Source: Tanytarsus gracilentus
Taxonomy: Eukaryota; Arthropoda; Insecta; Diptera; Chironomidae
Length of the DNA stretch: 64,000 nucleotides
Direction of reading: 5' to 3'
Assembly (NCBI GenBank): GCA_038502055.1
Contig: JAXRKN010000042.1
Location: 2,294,001 to 2,358,000, forward strand
This document shows positions 60,909 through 64,000 of the stretch, one piece after another. Numbering within the stretch: the stretch's first letter is position 1; each line of letters opens with the position of its first letter. The notes under the pieces were generated by a model. The model was not told the origin of the DNA. It saw nothing but the letters and a program-made list of their open reading frames with translations, and did not search any database. The position numbers were made by a program, and so were the translations under genes.

Positions 60909-63900
60909 GTGAGTTTATCATTATAACATTAATGTGCTCATGTTTCGAGGCTGGAAGGAGGTGAGAAGCTCAAAGGAAATTTAATAACCACCTCATTCCG
61001 TTTTCATCAATTAACTTTCATACATCATGTGCTCTCAAGCCTTTTTGACTGATTAATTATCATATATGGCCATCAGAATTCATAACTATCATGAGAGTTA
61101 ATTTAAAAGGAAAATATTGTACTTTCAACATAATTATGGCAATTAAAATTGATCGATGAATTTTTTATGTAGGGGGTGAAAAAAATTTGAATCTTTCAGA
61201 ATAATCTGAAATTTTTATTTCCTCGATTTTTTTTGAGAGTTTGCCTGAATTTTTTGCATTTTAAAGACATTGACACAGAGATGAAATTGTAAATAAAAAT
61301 ATCAACACCATTTTGAATCCACCTGTGCAGTTTACCGCACAAGCCGCTTGTATTAAATTGATTTATTTTGTCAAAATTTTTACCACCTTGTTTTACCTCT
61401 AAAACTTAATTTCAATAATTCATTGAAAAAAATTAACAAAAAATGAGTTCCATAAAAAATTTATTCGAAAAAATCCATTAAACTTTAATACAAATTATTT
61501 TTTGTATTTACGACAAATTTTTACCTCTAAAAGTCAGTGTCTGAAGTGTTTTCTTTATCCTCAACAATCATCACGTTTTTTATGTATGACTCCTAAAACT
61601 CGTGAAATTTTTTTAATTCACATTGCAGTCAAAACCAGTAAAAAACACTTTTTAACCCTTCATAAATGTGTGAGCACTCTCATGAAGAGGGTTTTTTTGT
61701 TTGAGCACGTTTCCAATTTTGTTTTGAGAGCCACCAGTAAAAAATTATTTATGATGGAAGTCGTGTGAAAGAATGTGCGAAATTTTTAGATCATGGTAAT
61801 TATTTGTTGAGTTTAAAATCTTTGAAGTTAAGTCAAAAAAAATATTCACGTTTTTATGTTTGAATTTTCACGAAAATTTAGTAGAAATAAAATTTCGTTT
61901 CAACTCATCTTAAAAAATTCAATTCGACTATAAAAAAATTCTAGTCTAATGTTTTGAGTGCTTCATAAAAACTATTTCACATGCATTCAAAGTTTAACTA
62001 TGCTACTAGTGCATTCACATAAAAAAAATTTCGTGCTCTTCAAATTAAATTTGTTTACATGCTAAAAAAATATTCTCACACAACTGCCGAACGAGAGGGT
62101 ATAAAAATTTAATTTAAAATTTACATTTTGTCAATTTCTGCTGAGTAATGAAATTTCGTGATTTTTTTTCTCAATCTTGAGAGCAATCTACCATCAGCAT
62201 ATTTTGTCGTCTTCCTTCAATTTCCCTCTTATTGAATATTCCATAGAAAAGTAATTGATTGAAGCTAATGAAGTAAGCTCTTGTCAATCATTTATCGTCG
62301 CCGCAGAGGGAGGAGGAAGGCGACTGAGTGAGTATTGATAGCATCATGTTTTGTGTATATTTCACATCTTTGGTTATCTTCGTTCCGATCAGTAAACTTT
62401 TCGATATTACCACATGATAGCATGTGATATGAAAATGTGGTTAAGAGAAGGGCAAAAATGGTGGGAGGCGGCAATGAGGGCAGAGAAAGTTGTTGTTTGG
62501 AGAAAGGTGTACATATGCATGATGACGAAGACGGTAATGATCCAAGGGAGATTTTTAGTCATAATTTTTAGGTTGAAAGTTAAATGAGATTTTACCAGCA
62601 AAAAGTCTTAAAATTTGCTTTATTTGTTTAAGCTATAATTAATGCGATAAAAACATTTTTTTATCATAAAAGTTTTATCTCTCTTTTTGTAACTTCATTT
62701 TCATTTTTTATAAAAAAAATCCTTACCCTATAAATATTATATAAATTGCGTCATAATTCGACAATTTGTATGCCACAATTTTTTTACTCTGATGTTATGT
62801 TCCCAAACATTTTGTGTGTATAAGATTGCAATATATTTACATACCATAATAATACATCCATCCTTTCTCTCTCTCTTATTTTTTCCTTCTTTTTGCGGGA
62901 TAAAGGTAAATTTCGTATTCAACCAGCGATTGATTTTACGATCAATTTTTCCAAGAGAAAATTGAGGGTTCTCTGCCTCATCACACCGCCACATGCTCCT
63001 TCTCTTCACTCTTTTATTCTCGATTGCGTGAAATAATAAATTCTTTGTACGAGAATGAGGAGTAAAGTTAACAATAAAAAATACATGAAAAGGCTGCTCC
63101 TCCATCCAATGGGGTTTTATGAGTTTTTTAGTAAAAATAAAACGCTTCTTTTACACCGCCACCAGTAGCAGACTGCTGAAGCCGTATTTGAGCGAATTTG
63201 TTTGAAAAAAATATATAAAAGTTTCTCCTGCATGACAACAAAATTGATTTAATTTTGTCATTTTTTCTCTCTTCTCATGTACGGAGGAAAAAATCTCGAT
63301 AACACAGAAAAAAAGAGAGAAAAGAATTCTTTCTTTTGCCTCCATCTCCATGCTTCACATCCTCCTACAGATTTTCTTTTTTAAAGTCGTTCCATGTGTC
63401 GTAAAAAATAAGCATTTTTCTCACTCCACTTTCATTTCCCAACAGCACAGCAAAAAATTATTATGTTTTATCAAAATTGAGAAATCTTTTAACATCATGA
63501 GGAATTATTCGAGAAATCTTTTCATATATAAAAATTTGTCATTGAGCGCTCTTTTTGTGACTTTATTTTTTTTACGGCACATCAAGAACTTTGAACGATG
63601 AGAAAGATTTTTTGGAGGAAATTTTCGATTAGCTTTTCTTGGTAGAGTTCGAGTTGGTAAATTTATTGAATTGCCATAGCAATTGATGTGCTTTTTTGTC
63701 AAAAATAGGCATACAAAGAATTCCAGGTACTAACGTGATTGCCTTCTGTGTGTAACTTTGATATGATTAAAATCGAGTGGAGCAAAATAAAATTTAATTA
63801 AATTTCAGCATCAATGAACTCAAAATTTTTTCATTAAAGTTAAATTTGACAGAAAATTTTTAAATTAAATTTTGTAAAACCTAAAATCAACATCCCTTGA

Positions 63901-64000
63901 AATTGATTTACATTTAATAACTAAATATTTAATTACTGATAGTATTAAGTTCCATTAATTAACTACACAACGAGCTGTAATTTTCACGAGTATCAATGTA
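60909..64000 (+). other. Intron 3 of the Sidestep-like gene, runs off the window
   Basis: Begins with the donor gtgagt after the start of the second Ig domain. I found no further Ig exon on the plus strand up to 64000; minus-strand frames such as 62737-63105 have no recognisable family. Confidence 0.55.

Noticed and set aside
62737..63105. Minus-strand 122-codon frame
   Set aside because: No recognisable domain or splice partners; intron of the Sidestep-like gene.

Overview
The window is nuclear DNA of an insect, most likely a dipteran. It is strongly AT-rich. The genes are split by short introns (about 60-200 bp) with GT..AG ends, and single-copy eukaryotic proteins are encoded. The family assignments (TFIIH p52, Dok-7, ER mannosidase I, SLC22 transporter, PP2C, MADF factor, SRP14, Elongin A, Sidestep-like Ig protein) fit a fly or midge. 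A nematoceran such as a midge is an inference from gene compactness and base composition, not a proof. No bacterial, viral or organellar segment was recognised.

Layout. 1-38,391 is a gene-dense half. In order: TFIIH subunit p52 (894-2958, +), an unrecognised two-exon gene (5833-6687, -), a long Dok-7-like adaptor (9877-17287, +), ER class I alpha-mannosidase (19897-22096, +), an organic cation/anion transporter of the SLC22 type (23047-24811, -), an intronless ORF with a GIY-YIG-nuclease-like residue pattern (26076-26942, +), a PPM1A/alphabet-type PP2C phosphatase (27811-30881, -), a MADF-domain protein (33066-33795, +), SRP14 (33884-34381, -) and Elongin A (34833-37274, +). I joined exons by hand. 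For every multi-exon gene the donor and acceptor phases agree and the joined frame stays open to one stop.

38,392-64,000 is essentially one gene. A signal-peptide exon (38392-38479) is phase-compatible with two immunoglobulin exons at 60356-60697 and 60795-60908, giving a first intron of about 21.9 kb. The gene continues past the window. No other coding exon is convincing inside that intron.

The main non-genic structure lies in this intron: a 3.5 kb inverted-repeat element (40107-43624) with CCCTATCTGCA ends, arms built from a degenerate TGTAAAATCA repeat, and a second independent fold-back element nested inside it. The intron also holds a triplicated unit of about 290 bp (49762-50610) and an 89 bp hairpin MITE-like element (54498-54586). 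An isolated tRNA T-arm/B-box motif, GGTTCGAATCC, recurs far more often across the window than chance would give.

The housekeeping genes are unrelated in pathway (transcription/repair, secretion, N-glycan processing, signalling). Their neighbourhood looks like ordinary insect gene packing, not a functional cluster.
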